Shown here: piece after piece, positions 42,942 to 51,938 of the stretch
Layout: every line of letters starts with the position of its first letter
Position numbering within the stretch: the stretch's first letter is position 1
Assembly (NCBI GenBank): GCA_035457725.1
Contig: DATIBC010000008.1
Location: 1 to 64,000 of the forward strand
DNA length: 64,000 bases
Source of the DNA: DATFES01 sp035457725
GTDB lineage: Bacteria; Pseudomonadota; Alphaproteobacteria; CACIAM-22H2
Direction of reading: 5' to 3'
Made by a program: the position numbers and the translations under genes
Notes under the pieces: generated by a model
Database searches by the model: none
The model's input: only the letters and a program-made list of their open reading frames with translations
What the model was told of the DNA's origin: nothing

Positions 42942-42968
42942 GCCGCGCGACGCCGCTCAAGCGCGGCT
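42941..42968. terminator. Putative bidirectional terminator hairpin between convergent stops
   Basis: AGCCGCGC (42941-42948) and GCGCGGCT (42961-42968) are exact complements with a 12-nt loop. The outer bases are the last base of the thioesterase stop and the first base of the LysE stop, so both transcripts end in the same stem. There is no T-run, so rho-independent termination is uncertain. Confidence 0.4.
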
Positions 42969-43588
42969 CAACGCGTCGCCACGACAATTCCGGCGCCCAC
43001 CATCATCGTACCGGCGGTACGATTGAGCGTCCGCATCGCGCGGCGGCTGCGCAGCAGGTCGCGCGCGCGTGTCGCCAGCGCCGCGTAGCTCAGATTCGTG
43101 ATCGTCAGCACGATCACGACGACCGCCGCAATGACGGCGATATCGCCGGCGCCGACCTGCCTCAAATCGACGAACGTCGGCAGGAAAGCGGCGTAGAATA
43201 TGATCGCCTTGGGATTGCCGAGCGTGATGACCAGGCCGGCGAAAACGTTCCTGCCGGTTTGGCGGCTCGGCACCGCTCGCTCGGCCGGCGCCGCCGGATC
43301 GATCGGCTCGGACGTCCACAACGTCCAACCGAGCCAGACCAGATACGCCGCGCCGATGATCTTGACCACGAAGAACAGCTCGCCCATCGCCTGAGCGACC
43401 GCCGCCATGCCGAAGATTGCCAGCGACAGCAACACGAGATCGCCAAGCACCACGCCAAGATGGAGCGCCGCGGCTGACCAGAATCCGGTCGTCAATCCAC
43501 GCGCGATGGTCGCCGCGACGGCGGGTCCCGGCGTCACGCCGAGAACGAAGACGGCGATTACGAAGGCAAGCGTCGAGCCAAGCGTCAT
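42968..43588 (-). CDS. LysE/RhtB family amino-acid exporter
   Basis: A 206-residue inner-membrane protein with the family motif LGVTPGPAVAATIARGL, six hydrophobic spans, and GLVITLGNPKAIIFYAAFLP. LysE/RhtB proteins export amino acids such as lysine, homoserine or threonine, although in soil bacteria the true substrate is often unknown. Its ATG at 43586-43588 overlaps the stop of the class V aminotransferase gene by four bases (ATGA), so they are co-translated. That pairing suggests export of an amino acid such as glycine or serine that the aminotransferase makes or uses; this is inference. Confidence 0.85.
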   Translation of the reverse strand: MTLGSTLAFVIAVFVLGVTPGPAVAATIARGLTTGFWSAAALHLGVVLGDLVLLSLAIFGMAAVAQAMGELFFVVKIIGAAYLVWLGWTLWTSEPIDPAAPAERAVPSRQTGRNVFAGLVITLGNPKAIIFYAAFLPTFVDLRQVGAGDIAVIAAVVVIVLTITNLSYAALATRARDLLRSRRAMRTLNRTAGTMMVGAGIVVATR

Positions 43589-44796
43589 TTCGGCGAGGGT
43601 TGCGCGCTCGACTTGAGATAGTCAAGCGCCGCCGCCACGCCGCCAGGCGTATGCGGGACTTTGGCAAGCGCCAGCCCCATTTCGACCCCAGCCAGCGTAC
43701 CGGCCAGCGCCAGATCGTTGAAATCGCCGAGATGGCCGATGCGGAAGATCTTGCCTTTCAGCTTGCCGAGACCTTGACCGAGCGACATGTCGAAATGGTC
43801 GAGGATCACCGCTCGTAGCGCATCGGCGTCGTGGCCTTCGGGCATCAGGGCCGCGGTCAGCGAGCCCGAGTATTCCGCCGGATTCTTCGCCAGTACCTCG
43901 AGGCCCCAGCCGCGAACTGCGCGCCTTGTCGCTTCGGCATGCCGCAGATGGCGCGCGAACACGTTGTCGAGGCCCTCCTCGAGCAACATGGCGATTGCTT
44001 CCTTCAACCCATAGAGGAGATTGGTTCCCGGTGTGTATGGAAAATATCCTGTTTTGTTCGCCGACAGCATGGCGCCCCAGTCCCAGTACGAGCGCGGCAG
44101 CCGAGCCGACTTGTTGGCCGCCATCGCCTTGCCCGAAACGGCGTTGAACGACAGGCCGGGCGGCAGCATGAGGCCCTTCTGCGAGCCGCCGACGGTGACG
44201 TCGACGCCCCATTCGTCGTGGCGGTAATCGATCGAGGCGAGCGAGGAGATGGTGTCGACCATGAATAGCGCCGGATGCTTGACCCGATCGATCGCGGCGC
44301 GCAGTTCACCGATGCGGCTGGTCACGCCGGTCGAGGTTTCGTTATGAACCGCGCACACCGCTTTGATCTTGTGCGCCTTGTCCTCGGCGAGCCTCGCTTC
44401 GAGCGCCGCCGGATCGACGCCCGAGCGCCAGTCTCCGGGTACGAAGTCGATGTCGAGGCCAAGGCGGCCAGCCATCTCGCGCCACAGCGAGGCGAAATGT
44501 CCGGTCTCGAACATGAGCACCCGGTCGCCGGCCGACAGCGTGTTGACCAGCGCCGCCTCCCACGCGCCGGTTCCCGAGGCGGGATAAATGATCACCGCCC
44601 CTTTGGTCTTGAAGATGGCCTTCATGCCTTCCAGCACTTCGCGGCCGAGCCGTCCGAATTCCGGGCCGCGATGATCGATCGTCGGATTGTCGATCGCCCG
44701 CAGCACGCGTTCGGGCACGTTGGTCGGGCCCGGAATCTGCAGGAAATGGCGCCCGGCGACACGTCGCGGGGCATTGGCAATGGCGGATTCAGGCAT
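43585..44796 (-). CDS. Class V aminotransferase, serine-glyoxylate aminotransferase-like
   Basis: A 403-residue PLP enzyme with FLQIPGPTNVPERVLRAIDN at the N-terminus, IIYPASGTGAWEAALVNTLS, and the PLP lysine Lys207 in VGGSQKGLMLPPG. These features match bacterial serine-glyoxylate and alanine-glyoxylate aminotransferases, which convert glyoxylate and serine to glycine and hydroxypyruvate. I choose ATG 44794-44796, with GGAG upstream; the frame is open to a GTG at 44832. It is divergent from a GntR regulator and overlaps the LysE gene. The hydroxypyruvate isomerase gene at 49437 would act on its product. Confidence 0.87.
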   Translation of the reverse strand: MPESAIANAPRRVAGRHFLQIPGPTNVPERVLRAIDNPTIDHRGPEFGRLGREVLEGMKAIFKTKGAVIIYPASGTGAWEAALVNTLSAGDRVLMFETGHFASLWREMAGRLGLDIDFVPGDWRSGVDPAALEARLAEDKAHKIKAVCAVHNETSTGVTSRIGELRAAIDRVKHPALFMVDTISSLASIDYRHDEWGVDVTVGGSQKGLMLPPGLSFNAVSGKAMAANKSARLPRSYWDWGAMLSANKTGYFPYTPGTNLLYGLKEAIAMLLEEGLDNVFARHLRHAEATRRAVRGWGLEVLAKNPAEYSGSLTAALMPEGHDADALRAVILDHFDMSLGQGLGKLKGKIFRIGHLGDFNDLALAGTLAGVEMGLALAKVPHTPGGVAAALDYLKSSAQPSPK

Positions 44797-44938
44797 GCGC
44801 GGCTCCAGTTCAAACATCAAAAATGCATGCACTTTTTTGCTTTGTCAATACTGAAAAATAACGTGCTAATACCGTGGCTTAAGTCGTAACGTCGTTCGCA
44901 CGTTGATTTTTGCATTCAGTTATGGAAGATTGACGCCG
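44797..44938. promoter_or_regulatory. A+T-rich divergent control region between aminotransferase and GntR genes
   Basis: This 142-bp gap is much richer in A+T than its surroundings. It contains the palindrome TGCATGCA (44824-44831) flanked by A and T tracts, and a TTGTCA box followed at 18-19 bp by CTAATAC, a passable -35/-10 pair reading towards the GntR gene. The GntR protein is the obvious candidate to bind here. None of this has been tested; the palindrome lies close to the aminotransferase start. Confidence 0.45.
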
Positions 44939-45628
44939 ATGGACATCTTGCCACACACGGCGAACGACGTCCGGCGCCCTCGGCGCACCCCGGTGCACGC
45001 CAAATTGGTCGAGGCGTTGCGCGATATGATCGTAACCGGGGAGATCGCCGGAGGCGCGAAGATTCCCGAGCGCGCGCTGTGCGAGCGCTTCGGCGTATCG
45101 CGGACGCCCCTGCGGGAGGCGTTAAAGGCCCTTGCCGCCGAGGGATTGGTGGAATTGCTGCCCAACCGCGGCGCGCGGGTCGCGGCACTGACGGCGCGCG
45201 ATGTCATCGAAACGCTGGCAATCGTCGGCAACCTCGAAGCGCTGGCCGGTGAGCTCGCCTGCAAGCGCCTCAGCGAGGCCGAGTTGCAGGAGATCAGATC
45301 GTTGCATCACCAAATGCTGGCGCATCATGCGCGGCGCGACCGGTTGGCGTATTTCCGAGCCAACCAGGCCATTCATCAGGCGATTGTGCAGGCCTCCGGC
45401 AACGCCGTCTTGGCGCAGGTCTACGCCGCGCTATCCGGGCGCATCCGCCGCGCTCGTTATGCCGCCAATTTGAACGCCGCGCGGTGGGACGAGGCGGTCG
45501 ACGAGCACGAAGCCATCCTTGCCGCCCTTGCCGCGCGTGACGGGCCGCGGCTCGCCGCTCTGTTACGCTCGCATCTCGCAAACAAGAGCTACGCGCTCGC
45601 CGGCGAACCGGCGCACGCCAACGACTGA
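44939..45628 (+). CDS. GntR-family transcriptional regulator, FCD subgroup
   Basis: A 229-residue regulator. Residues about 20-85 form the GntR winged helix (KLVEALRDMIVTGEIAGGAKIPERALCERFGVSRTPLREALKAL), followed by an FCD-type ligand domain (LHHQMLAHHARRDRLAYFRANQAIHQAIVQASGN with metal-binding histidines). FCD regulators usually sense small organic acids. The start is ATG 44939; a TTG frame extends to 44903 but is less likely. It is 16 bp from the FAD/Fe-S oxidase gene and divergent from the glyoxylate aminotransferase, so it probably controls one or both. Confidence 0.88.
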   Translation: MDILPHTANDVRRPRRTPVHAKLVEALRDMIVTGEIAGGAKIPERALCERFGVSRTPLREALKALAAEGLVELLPNRGARVAALTARDVIETLAIVGNLEALAGELACKRLSEAELQEIRSLHHQMLAHHARRDRLAYFRANQAIHQAIVQASGNAVLAQVYAALSGRIRRARYAANLNAARWDEAVDEHEAILAALAARDGPRLAALLRSHLANKSYALAGEPAHAND

Positions 45629-45644
45629 GGCCGCGAACGCCACC

Positions 45645-48635
45645 ATGGCCGCCGATCTTGCCGCTCCGGTCTACGGGAGCCAGCGCGTGCCGGCGGGTGC
45701 CGCGCGGGCCAAGCCGGGCGACAGCCGACTCGCCGCCCGGCTTGGGAAGGAATTGCGCGGCGAGGTGCTATTCGATGCGTTTTCGCGCGGCCGGTACTCG
45801 ACCGACGCATCGATCTACCAGATCGAACCGATCGGTGTCGTGGTGGCGAAGCACGTCGACGATATTGGGACGGCGATCCAAATCGCCCGCGAGGAAGGGG
45901 TGCCTGTGCTGCCGCGCGGCGGCGGCACGTCCCAATGCGGCCAGACGGTCGGCCGCGCGCTGGTTGTCGACACCTCGAAATATCTGAATCGTTTGCTCAG
46001 CCTGGATAAAGAGCGGCGGACCTGTTGGGTCGAGCCAGGCATCACGCTCGATCGACTGAACCAGGAGCTCCGCAAGCACGGACTCTTCTTTCCGGTCGAC
46101 ATTTCGACGGGCAGCCGCGGAACGATCGGCGGCATGGCCGGAAACAATTCGTGCGGCGCGCGCTCGCTGCGCTATGGCAACATGGTCCATAACGTGCGCG
46201 CCATCGACTTGGCGCTCGCCGACGGAACGTCGGCGCAGTTCGGCGAGGTGCCCGAAGCGCTCGACGGGTTCGCCGCGCAACCACGCTACCTCGATCTCGT
46301 GCGCGGCGCGCGCGCGATCGCCGACAGCGTGGGCCCGGAGTTGCAAAGCCCGCGCTGGCCGCGACTGCTCCGCCGGGTCGGCGGCTACAACGTCGACATG
46401 ATCCGGCCGCACGCGATTCCCGGGCTCAATCGCAACGAGCCGGGTCACAACATGGCGAAGCTTCTGGTGGGATCGGAGGGCACGCTCGGCTTCTTCACCC
46501 GCCTGCAGCTCGACGTATCGCCGCTGCCGCCGGCGCGCGTGCTCGGCGTCTGCCATTTCCCGACGTTTTATCAGGCGATGGATGCGACGCAGCACATCGT
46601 CAAGCTGGGCCCCGCGGCGGTCGAGCTGGTGGACCGCACAATGATCGAGCTTTCTCGCGAGATCGCCATGTTCCGGCCGGTCATCGAGCGGTTCGTGCGC
46701 GGCGAGCCCGACGCCATCTTGTTAGTCGAGTTCGCCGGCGAGCATTTCGAGGAGGAGACCCGAAACCTCAAACGGCTGGTTGAGCTGATGGGCGATTTGG
46801 GTTTCGCCGATTCCGTGGTCGAGATCACCGAACTTGCGTCGCAGAACGCGCTATGGGAGGTGCGCAAGCAGGGCCTCAACATCATGATGTCGATGAAGGG
46901 CGACGGTAAGCCGGTGTCATTCATCGAGGATTGCGCCGTGCCGCTCGAGCATCTCGCCGAGTACACCGACCGACTGACGAGGGTGTTTCACAAATACGGC
47001 ACCAAGGGCACGTGGTACGCGCACGCCTCGGTCGGCACGCTCCACGTCCGACCGATCATCAATCTGAAGGAGCCCGAGGGGGCCAAGAAGCTTCGCGCGA
47101 TCGCCGAGGAAGCCTTCGCCATGGTGCGCGAGTACAAGGGCTCGCACTCGGGCGAGCATGGCGACGGCCTGGTGCGTTCGGAGTTTCACGAGCCGATGTT
47201 CGGATCGCCGATCGCGCGCGCCTTCGAGCAAATCAAAGACGCCTTCGATCCCGAAGGATTGTTCAATCCGGGCAAGATCGTCCGCCCACCGAAGATGGAC
47301 GACCGCCGTTTGTTCCGCTTTCCGCCCGGTTACAAGGCGATTTCCTTTGCTCCGGCGCTCGATTGGAGCGCCTGGGGCGGATTTCCCGCGGCGGTGGAGA
47401 TGTGCAACAACAACGGCGAATGCCGCAAGACCGACGCCGGCGTGATGTGCCCGTCCTATCGCGCGACGGGCGACGAGCAGCATCTGACGCGCGGCCGCGC
47501 CAACACGTTACGGCTGGCGCTCACCGGCCAGCTCGGCGTCGACGCCATGGTGTCGGACGCCATGCGGGACACCATGGACCTCTGCGTCGCCTGCAAGGGT
47601 TGCAAGCGCGAATGCCCGACCGGCGTCGACATGGCGCGGATGAAGATCGAGTTCAAGCACGCCTGGGTGCGCCGCCACGGACTTGCGATCGGCGAACGGC
47701 TGGTCGCCTATCTGCCCCGCTATGCGCCATGGGCGTCGCGATTGTCGTGGCTGACGAACCTGCGTAATTCGCTGCCGCCGCTGGGCGGGCTTGGCGAACG
47801 CCTGCTCGGGTTCAGCGCCAAGCGAGCGCTGCCGCGTTGGCGGAGGGACGCCTTCGACCCGCGCGCGGAGGGCAACGCTGACGTCGAGAACGCCGATGTC
47901 GTTCTGCTCGCCGATACGTTCAACGTCTATTTCGAGCCGGAGAACCTTCGCGCCGCGCTCGCTGTACTGCGCGCGGCCGGCTATCGGCCGGTCGTCGCGA
48001 CGGCCCACGACGGCCGCCGGCCATTGTGCTGCGGCCGGACCTTTCTAGCCGAAGGCTTGGTCGATGAGGCGCGAAGCGAGGCGCGGCGGACGCTCGATGC
48101 GCTGGCGCCATTCGTCGCCCGCAACGTGGCGATCATCGGGCTCGAGCCATCCTGCCTGTTTACATTGCGCGACGAGTTTTTGGCGCTGCTTCCTGGCGCC
48201 GAGACCAAAAGACTGGCGTCGCGCGCCATGCTCTTCGAGGAGTTCCTGGCCGACGAGCACCAGGCGGGTCGCCTCGGTGCGCTCAAACTCACGAAGCTCC
48301 CAGCGATGCGCGCACTTGTGCATGGACACTGCCATCAAAAGGCTTTCGGGGTGATGGGGGCGGTAGAATCCGTGCTCGGATTGGTGCCCGAATTAAAAGT
48401 TGGAATCATCGCCTCGAGCTGCTGCGGCATGGCCGGCGCCTTCGGTTACGAGGCGGCGCATTACGACATCTCGATGAAGATGGCCGAGCTGTCGCTGCTG
48501 CCCGCGGTGCGCGCCGCCGGCCCAGACACGCTCATCGTCGCCGACGGCACAAGCTGCCGCCACCAGATCGCCGATGGCGCCGGCCGCCCAGCGGTCCACG
48601 TGGCGCGGGTCCTGGAGCAGGCGTTGGCCCGATGA
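45645..48635 (+). CDS. FAD-binding and iron-sulfur oxidoreductase, D-lactate/2-hydroxyacid dehydrogenase-like
   Basis: A 996-residue protein of the large fused type. An FAD_binding_4 domain (VPVLPRGGGTSQCGQTVGRA, then GTIGGMAGNNSCGARSLRYG) and an FAD-oxidase C-terminal domain fill roughly residues 40-560. Two 4Fe-4S-type clusters follow: Cys587/593/602 in CNNNGECRKTDAGVMC and Cys647/650/653/657 in CVACKGCKRECPTG. CCG domains are at 795-797 and 926-928 (CCGMAGAFGYE). It would oxidise D-lactate, glycolate, D-2-hydroxyglutarate or a similar acid and reduce quinone. It starts 16 bp after the GntR gene and is likely its target. Confidence 0.9.
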   Translation: MAADLAAPVYGSQRVPAGAARAKPGDSRLAARLGKELRGEVLFDAFSRGRYSTDASIYQIEPIGVVVAKHVDDIGTAIQIAREEGVPVLPRGGGTSQCGQTVGRALVVDTSKYLNRLLSLDKERRTCWVEPGITLDRLNQELRKHGLFFPVDISTGSRGTIGGMAGNNSCGARSLRYGNMVHNVRAIDLALADGTSAQFGEVPEALDGFAAQPRYLDLVRGARAIADSVGPELQSPRWPRLLRRVGGYNVDMIRPHAIPGLNRNEPGHNMAKLLVGSEGTLGFFTRLQLDVSPLPPARVLGVCHFPTFYQAMDATQHIVKLGPAAVELVDRTMIELSREIAMFRPVIERFVRGEPDAILLVEFAGEHFEEETRNLKRLVELMGDLGFADSVVEITELASQNALWEVRKQGLNIMMSMKGDGKPVSFIEDCAVPLEHLAEYTDRLTRVFHKYGTKGTWYAHASVGTLHVRPIINLKEPEGAKKLRAIAEEAFAMVREYKGSHSGEHGDGLVRSEFHEPMFGSPIARAFEQIKDAFDPEGLFNPGKIVRPPKMDDRRLFRFPPGYKAISFAPALDWSAWGGFPAAVEMCNNNGECRKTDAGVMCPSYRATGDEQHLTRGRANTLRLALTGQLGVDAMVSDAMRDTMDLCVACKGCKRECPTGVDMARMKIEFKHAWVRRHGLAIGERLVAYLPRYAPWASRLSWLTNLRNSLPPLGGLGERLLGFSAKRALPRWRRDAFDPRAEGNADVENADVVLLADTFNVYFEPENLRAALAVLRAAGYRPVVATAHDGRRPLCCGRTFLAEGLVDEARSEARRTLDALAPFVARNVAIIGLEPSCLFTLRDEFLALLPGAETKRLASRAMLFEEFLADEHQAGRLGALKLTKLPAMRALVHGHCHQKAFGVMGAVESVLGLVPELKVGIIASSCCGMAGAFGYEAAHYDISMKMAELSLLPAVRAAGPDTLIVADGTSCRHQIADGAGRPAVHVARVLEQALAR

Positions 48636-48716
48636 TAGTTTGACAAAGCGGTTGCCGATCGGCGGCGCACGGCCCTAAAGAGGGCAAGTGGTCGAATCAA
48701 AGGGAGTCCGGGCACG

Positions 48717-49409
48717 ATGAACCAAGCCGAAATCGCCCACGCCACCGCCCGCATCCTGCTCGAGACCAAGGCGATTCATTTTAACGCCGCCAAGCCTTAT
48801 ATCTTTACCTCCGGCTGGGCGAGCCCGACCTATATCGATTGCCGAAAGCTGATCTCCTTTCCACGCGCGCGCCGCGAGCTGATGGCGATGGCCGTCGAGA
48901 CGCTCGAGCGCGAGGTGGGCGCCGGCAAATTCGACGCCGTCGCCGGCGGCGAGACCGCCGGAATCCCCTTCGCCGCCTGGATCGCCGACTTGCTCGACCT
49001 GCCGATGCTCTATGTACGCAAGAAGCCGAAGGGCTTCGGTCGCAATGCGCTGATCGAGGGTGACCTCAAGGATGGCGCGCGCGTTCTGCTGGTCGAGGAT
49101 CTGGCGACGGACGGCAAGAGCAAGCTTCACTTCGTCAACGGCCTGCGCGACGCCGGCGCGATCATCGAGCATGCCTTCGTGCTTTTCCACTATGGCATCT
49201 TCCCCGAAACCCGCGAGTCGCTCGCCGCCATCGGCGTCAAGCTGCACGCGCTCGCCACATGGTGGGATGTTCTCGCGTACGCAGAGGAACAGAAGTATTT
49301 CGCCGAAGGCGATCTCGCCGAAGTGCGCCGATTTCTCGAAAGGCCGGCCGAATGGTCGGCGGCGCATGGCGGCTTGGGCGGCGAGGGCGCCAAGTCCGCC
49401 AGCGGTTGA
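48717..49409 (+). CDS. pyrE: Orotate phosphoribosyltransferase
   Basis: A 230-residue PRTase with TSGWASPTYIDCRKL near the N-terminus, GGETAGIPFAAWIAD and the PRPP loop VLLVEDLATDGKSKLHF (about residues 122-138). It adds ribose phosphate to orotate in UMP synthesis in the cytoplasm. AAAGGGAG precedes the ATG by 9 bp. It is separated from the FAD/Fe-S gene by 81 bp with no clear promoter, and followed 27 bp on by a hydroxypyruvate isomerase gene. Other pyrimidine genes are absent from the window, which is common for pyrE. Confidence 0.92.
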   Translation: MNQAEIAHATARILLETKAIHFNAAKPYIFTSGWASPTYIDCRKLISFPRARRELMAMAVETLEREVGAGKFDAVAGGETAGIPFAAWIADLLDLPMLYVRKKPKGFGRNALIEGDLKDGARVLLVEDLATDGKSKLHFVNGLRDAGAIIEHAFVLFHYGIFPETRESLAAIGVKLHALATWWDVLAYAEEQKYFAEGDLAEVRRFLERPAEWSAAHGGLGGEGAKSASG

Positions 49410-49436
49410 ACCACATCGCCGAATCCGGGGGCCCCG

Positions 49437-50225
49437 ATGCCGCGGTTCTGCGCCAACGTGTCGATGTTGTTCACCGAGCTCAAGCTGCTCGAGCGGTTCG
49501 CCGCGGCGCGCGCGGCCGGATTCGCCGCGGTCGAAGTCCAGTTTCCTTACGAAGCGCCGCTCGAAGATCTCGCGCGCGCGGTCGAACGCGCCGGAGTCGC
49601 GGTGACGCTGATCAATTTCCCGGCTGGCGATACCGCCAAGGGCGATCGCGGGCTGGGCGCCCTCCCCGGCCGCATCGAGGAATTCCGCGCCGGCATCGAC
49701 ATCGCCAAGCGCTACGCCGAGCGGCTCGGCGCCAAACGCATCAACCTGCTCGCCGGCGTGCCGCCGCGCGAGGCGGATCCGGGCGCCTGCCGGGCGACCA
49801 TGGTGGAGAACATGTACGAGGCGGCGCGGGCGGTGAGCGACATCGGCGTCGAGGTAGTGATCGAGGCGATCAACCTGCGCGACGTGCCGGGCTTCTACCT
49901 CCACCGATCGCAACAGGCGATCGAGCTGATCGACGCCGCCGGCGGCGATAACATCGCGTTCCAGTACGATCTCTATCACATGCAGATCATGGAGGGCGAT
50001 CTTATCCCGACGCTGACGAAGCTGAAGGAGCGGATCGGCCACATTCAATTCGCCGACACGCCGGGCCGGCACGAGCCGGGCACCGGCGAGATCAATTACG
50101 CCAATGTGTTCGCCGCCATCGATCGCATCGGTTATGCTGGATTCGTCGGGGCCGAGTATCGGCCGAGCGGCGCGACGGTCGACAGCCTCGATTGGTTCGC
50201 GCCATGGCGAGCAAGGGGCGCATGA
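49437..50225 (+). CDS. Hydroxypyruvate isomerase (Hyi) / 2-oxo-tetronate isomerase (OtnI) family
   Basis: A 262-residue TIM-barrel isomerase with NVSMLFTELKLLERFAAARA at the N-terminus and the metal-site motifs VVIEAINLRD, FQYDLYHMQIMEGD, HIQFADTPGR and FVGAEYRPSG. Hyi interconverts hydroxypyruvate and tartronate semialdehyde; the closely related OtnI acts on 2-oxo-tetronate. Both substrates fit the window (a serine-glyoxylate aminotransferase at 43585 and a DenD-like gene at 27862), and sequence alone does not settle which. It overlaps the ABC binding-protein gene by four bases. Confidence 0.88.
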   Translation: MPRFCANVSMLFTELKLLERFAAARAAGFAAVEVQFPYEAPLEDLARAVERAGVAVTLINFPAGDTAKGDRGLGALPGRIEEFRAGIDIAKRYAERLGAKRINLLAGVPPREADPGACRATMVENMYEAARAVSDIGVEVVIEAINLRDVPGFYLHRSQQAIELIDAAGGDNIAFQYDLYHMQIMEGDLIPTLTKLKERIGHIQFADTPGRHEPGTGEINYANVFAAIDRIGYAGFVGAEYRPSGATVDSLDWFAPWRARGA

Positions 50226-51910
50226 TCGGTAAAGCGACAAATTTTGCCTTTACCCTGACGCTGGCGGCCGGCGCGTTGATCGCCACGTTGCCGCATCGGT
50301 CCGCCGCGGCGGCCACCGAGAAGACCAACCTCACCATCGGCATCACGCAATTTCCCTCGACCTTCCATCCCAACATCGACGCCATGTTGGCGAAGTCGTA
50401 CATCCTGGCGATGACGCAACGTCCTTTCACGATTTACGACAAGGACTGGAAGCTGATCTGCCTGTTGTGCATCGAGTTGCCGACTTTCGAGAACGGCAAG
50501 GCGAAGGAGTTCGATGCCGGCGACGGGAAAAAGGGCGTGATGGTCACCTACACCATTCGCGCCGACGCGACCTGGGGCGACGGAACTCCCGTCACCACAG
50601 ACGACGTGGCGTTTACCTGGGAAGTCGGCCGCCATCCGCAATCGGGCGTCGGAAACTTCGAGCTCTATCGCCGTATCGTCAAGGTCGAGGCGCACGACAA
50701 GAAGACCTTCACCCTTCACGTCGACAAGCTCACCTTCGAATACAACGCGATCAACGATTTCCAGCTTCTGCCGGCCCACCTCGAGCGGCGGCATTTCGTC
50801 GAGCCCGAGAGTTACCGCAAGCGCACGGCCTACGACACCGACACCGCCAATCCGGGGCTGGCTTTCGGCCCTTACCGCATCGTAGAGGTGGCGCCCGGCT
50901 CGCACGTTGTCCTCGAGCCCAACTCCACATGGTGGGGAAAGCCGCCGCATTTCAAGCGCATCGTCGTGCGCGTGATCGAGAACACCGCGGCCCTCGAGGC
51001 GAACCTCTTATCCGGTACAATCGACTATATCGCCGGCGAGTTGGGCCTGACCCTCGACCAGGCGCTCACTTTCGAGCGCCGCCAGGGTCACCGATTCGAG
51101 ATCCAGTACAAAGCCGGCCTGATCTACGAGCACATCGACCTGAACCTCGACAATCCGATTCTGAAAGATAAGCGGGTTCGTCAGGCTCTGCTGCTGGCGC
51201 TCGATCGCGAGGCCATTTCGCGCGAGCTGTTTCAAGGCAAGCAGCCGGTAGCCAACTCGTTCGTCAGTCCGCTCGACTGGATCGCCTTCAATGACCTGCC
51301 GAAATATCCCCATGAGCCCAAGCGCGCCGCAACGCTGCTCGACGACGCGGGCTGGAGCGTCATCAAGGACGGATTTCGCCATAACGCCAAGGGCGATCGT
51401 CTGACCCTCGAACTGATGACCACCGCCGGAAACCGTTTGCGCGAGACGGTGCAGCAGGTGCTGCAAAGCCAATGGCGGCGCGTCGGGATCGACGTACGCC
51501 TGCGCAACGAGCCGGCGCGCGTGTTCTTTGGCGAGACCGTACGCAAGCGCCAATATCCTTCGATGGCGATGTTCGCCTGGATCAGCAGCCCCGAGAACGT
51601 TCCGCGCACGACGCTGCACTCCGAACAGATCCCGACTGCCGCCAATGGATTCGGCGGCCAGAATTACACGGGCTTCCGCAATAAGGAGATGGACGATTTG
51701 ATCGACCGGGTGGAACTCGAGCTCGATCGCGGGAAAAGGCGCGACCTGTGGCGTCGCATCCAAGAGATCTACGTCGAGGAGCTGCCGGTTCTGCCGCTCT
51801 ATTACCGCGCCGACGCCTTCATCGTTCCGAAATGGCTGACCGGGATCGAGCCCACCGGGCATCAGTATTCGACGACGTTCTGGGTCGAGCATTGGGGTGT
51901 CCGAAACTGA
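50222..51910 (+). CDS. Peptide/nickel-type ABC transporter substrate-binding protein
   Basis: A 562-residue family 5 solute-binding protein. The signal peptide ends near LPHRSAAAA, the mature part opens LTIGITQFPSTFHPNIDAML, and it shows TYTIRADATWGDGTPVTTDDVAF and LDNPILKDKRVRQALLLALDR, both family 5 hallmarks. The C-terminal QIPTAANGFGGQNYTGFRNKEMDDL and VLPLYYRADAF end is complete. AAGGGG precedes ATG 50222, which overlaps the isomerase stop as ATGA. Two permease genes follow but no ATPase genes do. Confidence 0.9.
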   Translation: MIGKATNFAFTLTLAAGALIATLPHRSAAAATEKTNLTIGITQFPSTFHPNIDAMLAKSYILAMTQRPFTIYDKDWKLICLLCIELPTFENGKAKEFDAGDGKKGVMVTYTIRADATWGDGTPVTTDDVAFTWEVGRHPQSGVGNFELYRRIVKVEAHDKKTFTLHVDKLTFEYNAINDFQLLPAHLERRHFVEPESYRKRTAYDTDTANPGLAFGPYRIVEVAPGSHVVLEPNSTWWGKPPHFKRIVVRVIENTAALEANLLSGTIDYIAGELGLTLDQALTFERRQGHRFEIQYKAGLIYEHIDLNLDNPILKDKRVRQALLLALDREAISRELFQGKQPVANSFVSPLDWIAFNDLPKYPHEPKRAATLLDDAGWSVIKDGFRHNAKGDRLTLELMTTAGNRLRETVQQVLQSQWRRVGIDVRLRNEPARVFFGETVRKRQYPSMAMFAWISSPENVPRTTLHSEQIPTAANGFGGQNYTGFRNKEMDDLIDRVELELDRGKRRDLWRRIQEIYVEELPVLPLYYRADAFIVPKWLTGIEPTGHQYSTTFWVEHWGVRN

Positions 51911-51938
51911 TGGCGGCGCCGGTCGATCGATCCAGCGG

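Noticed and set aside
48675..50240. A 521-codon minus-strand frame opposite pyrE and the isomerase gene
   Set aside because: It is antisense to pyrE and hyi-type genes, and composed of repetitive Arg/Ala/Glu-rich sequence without domains.
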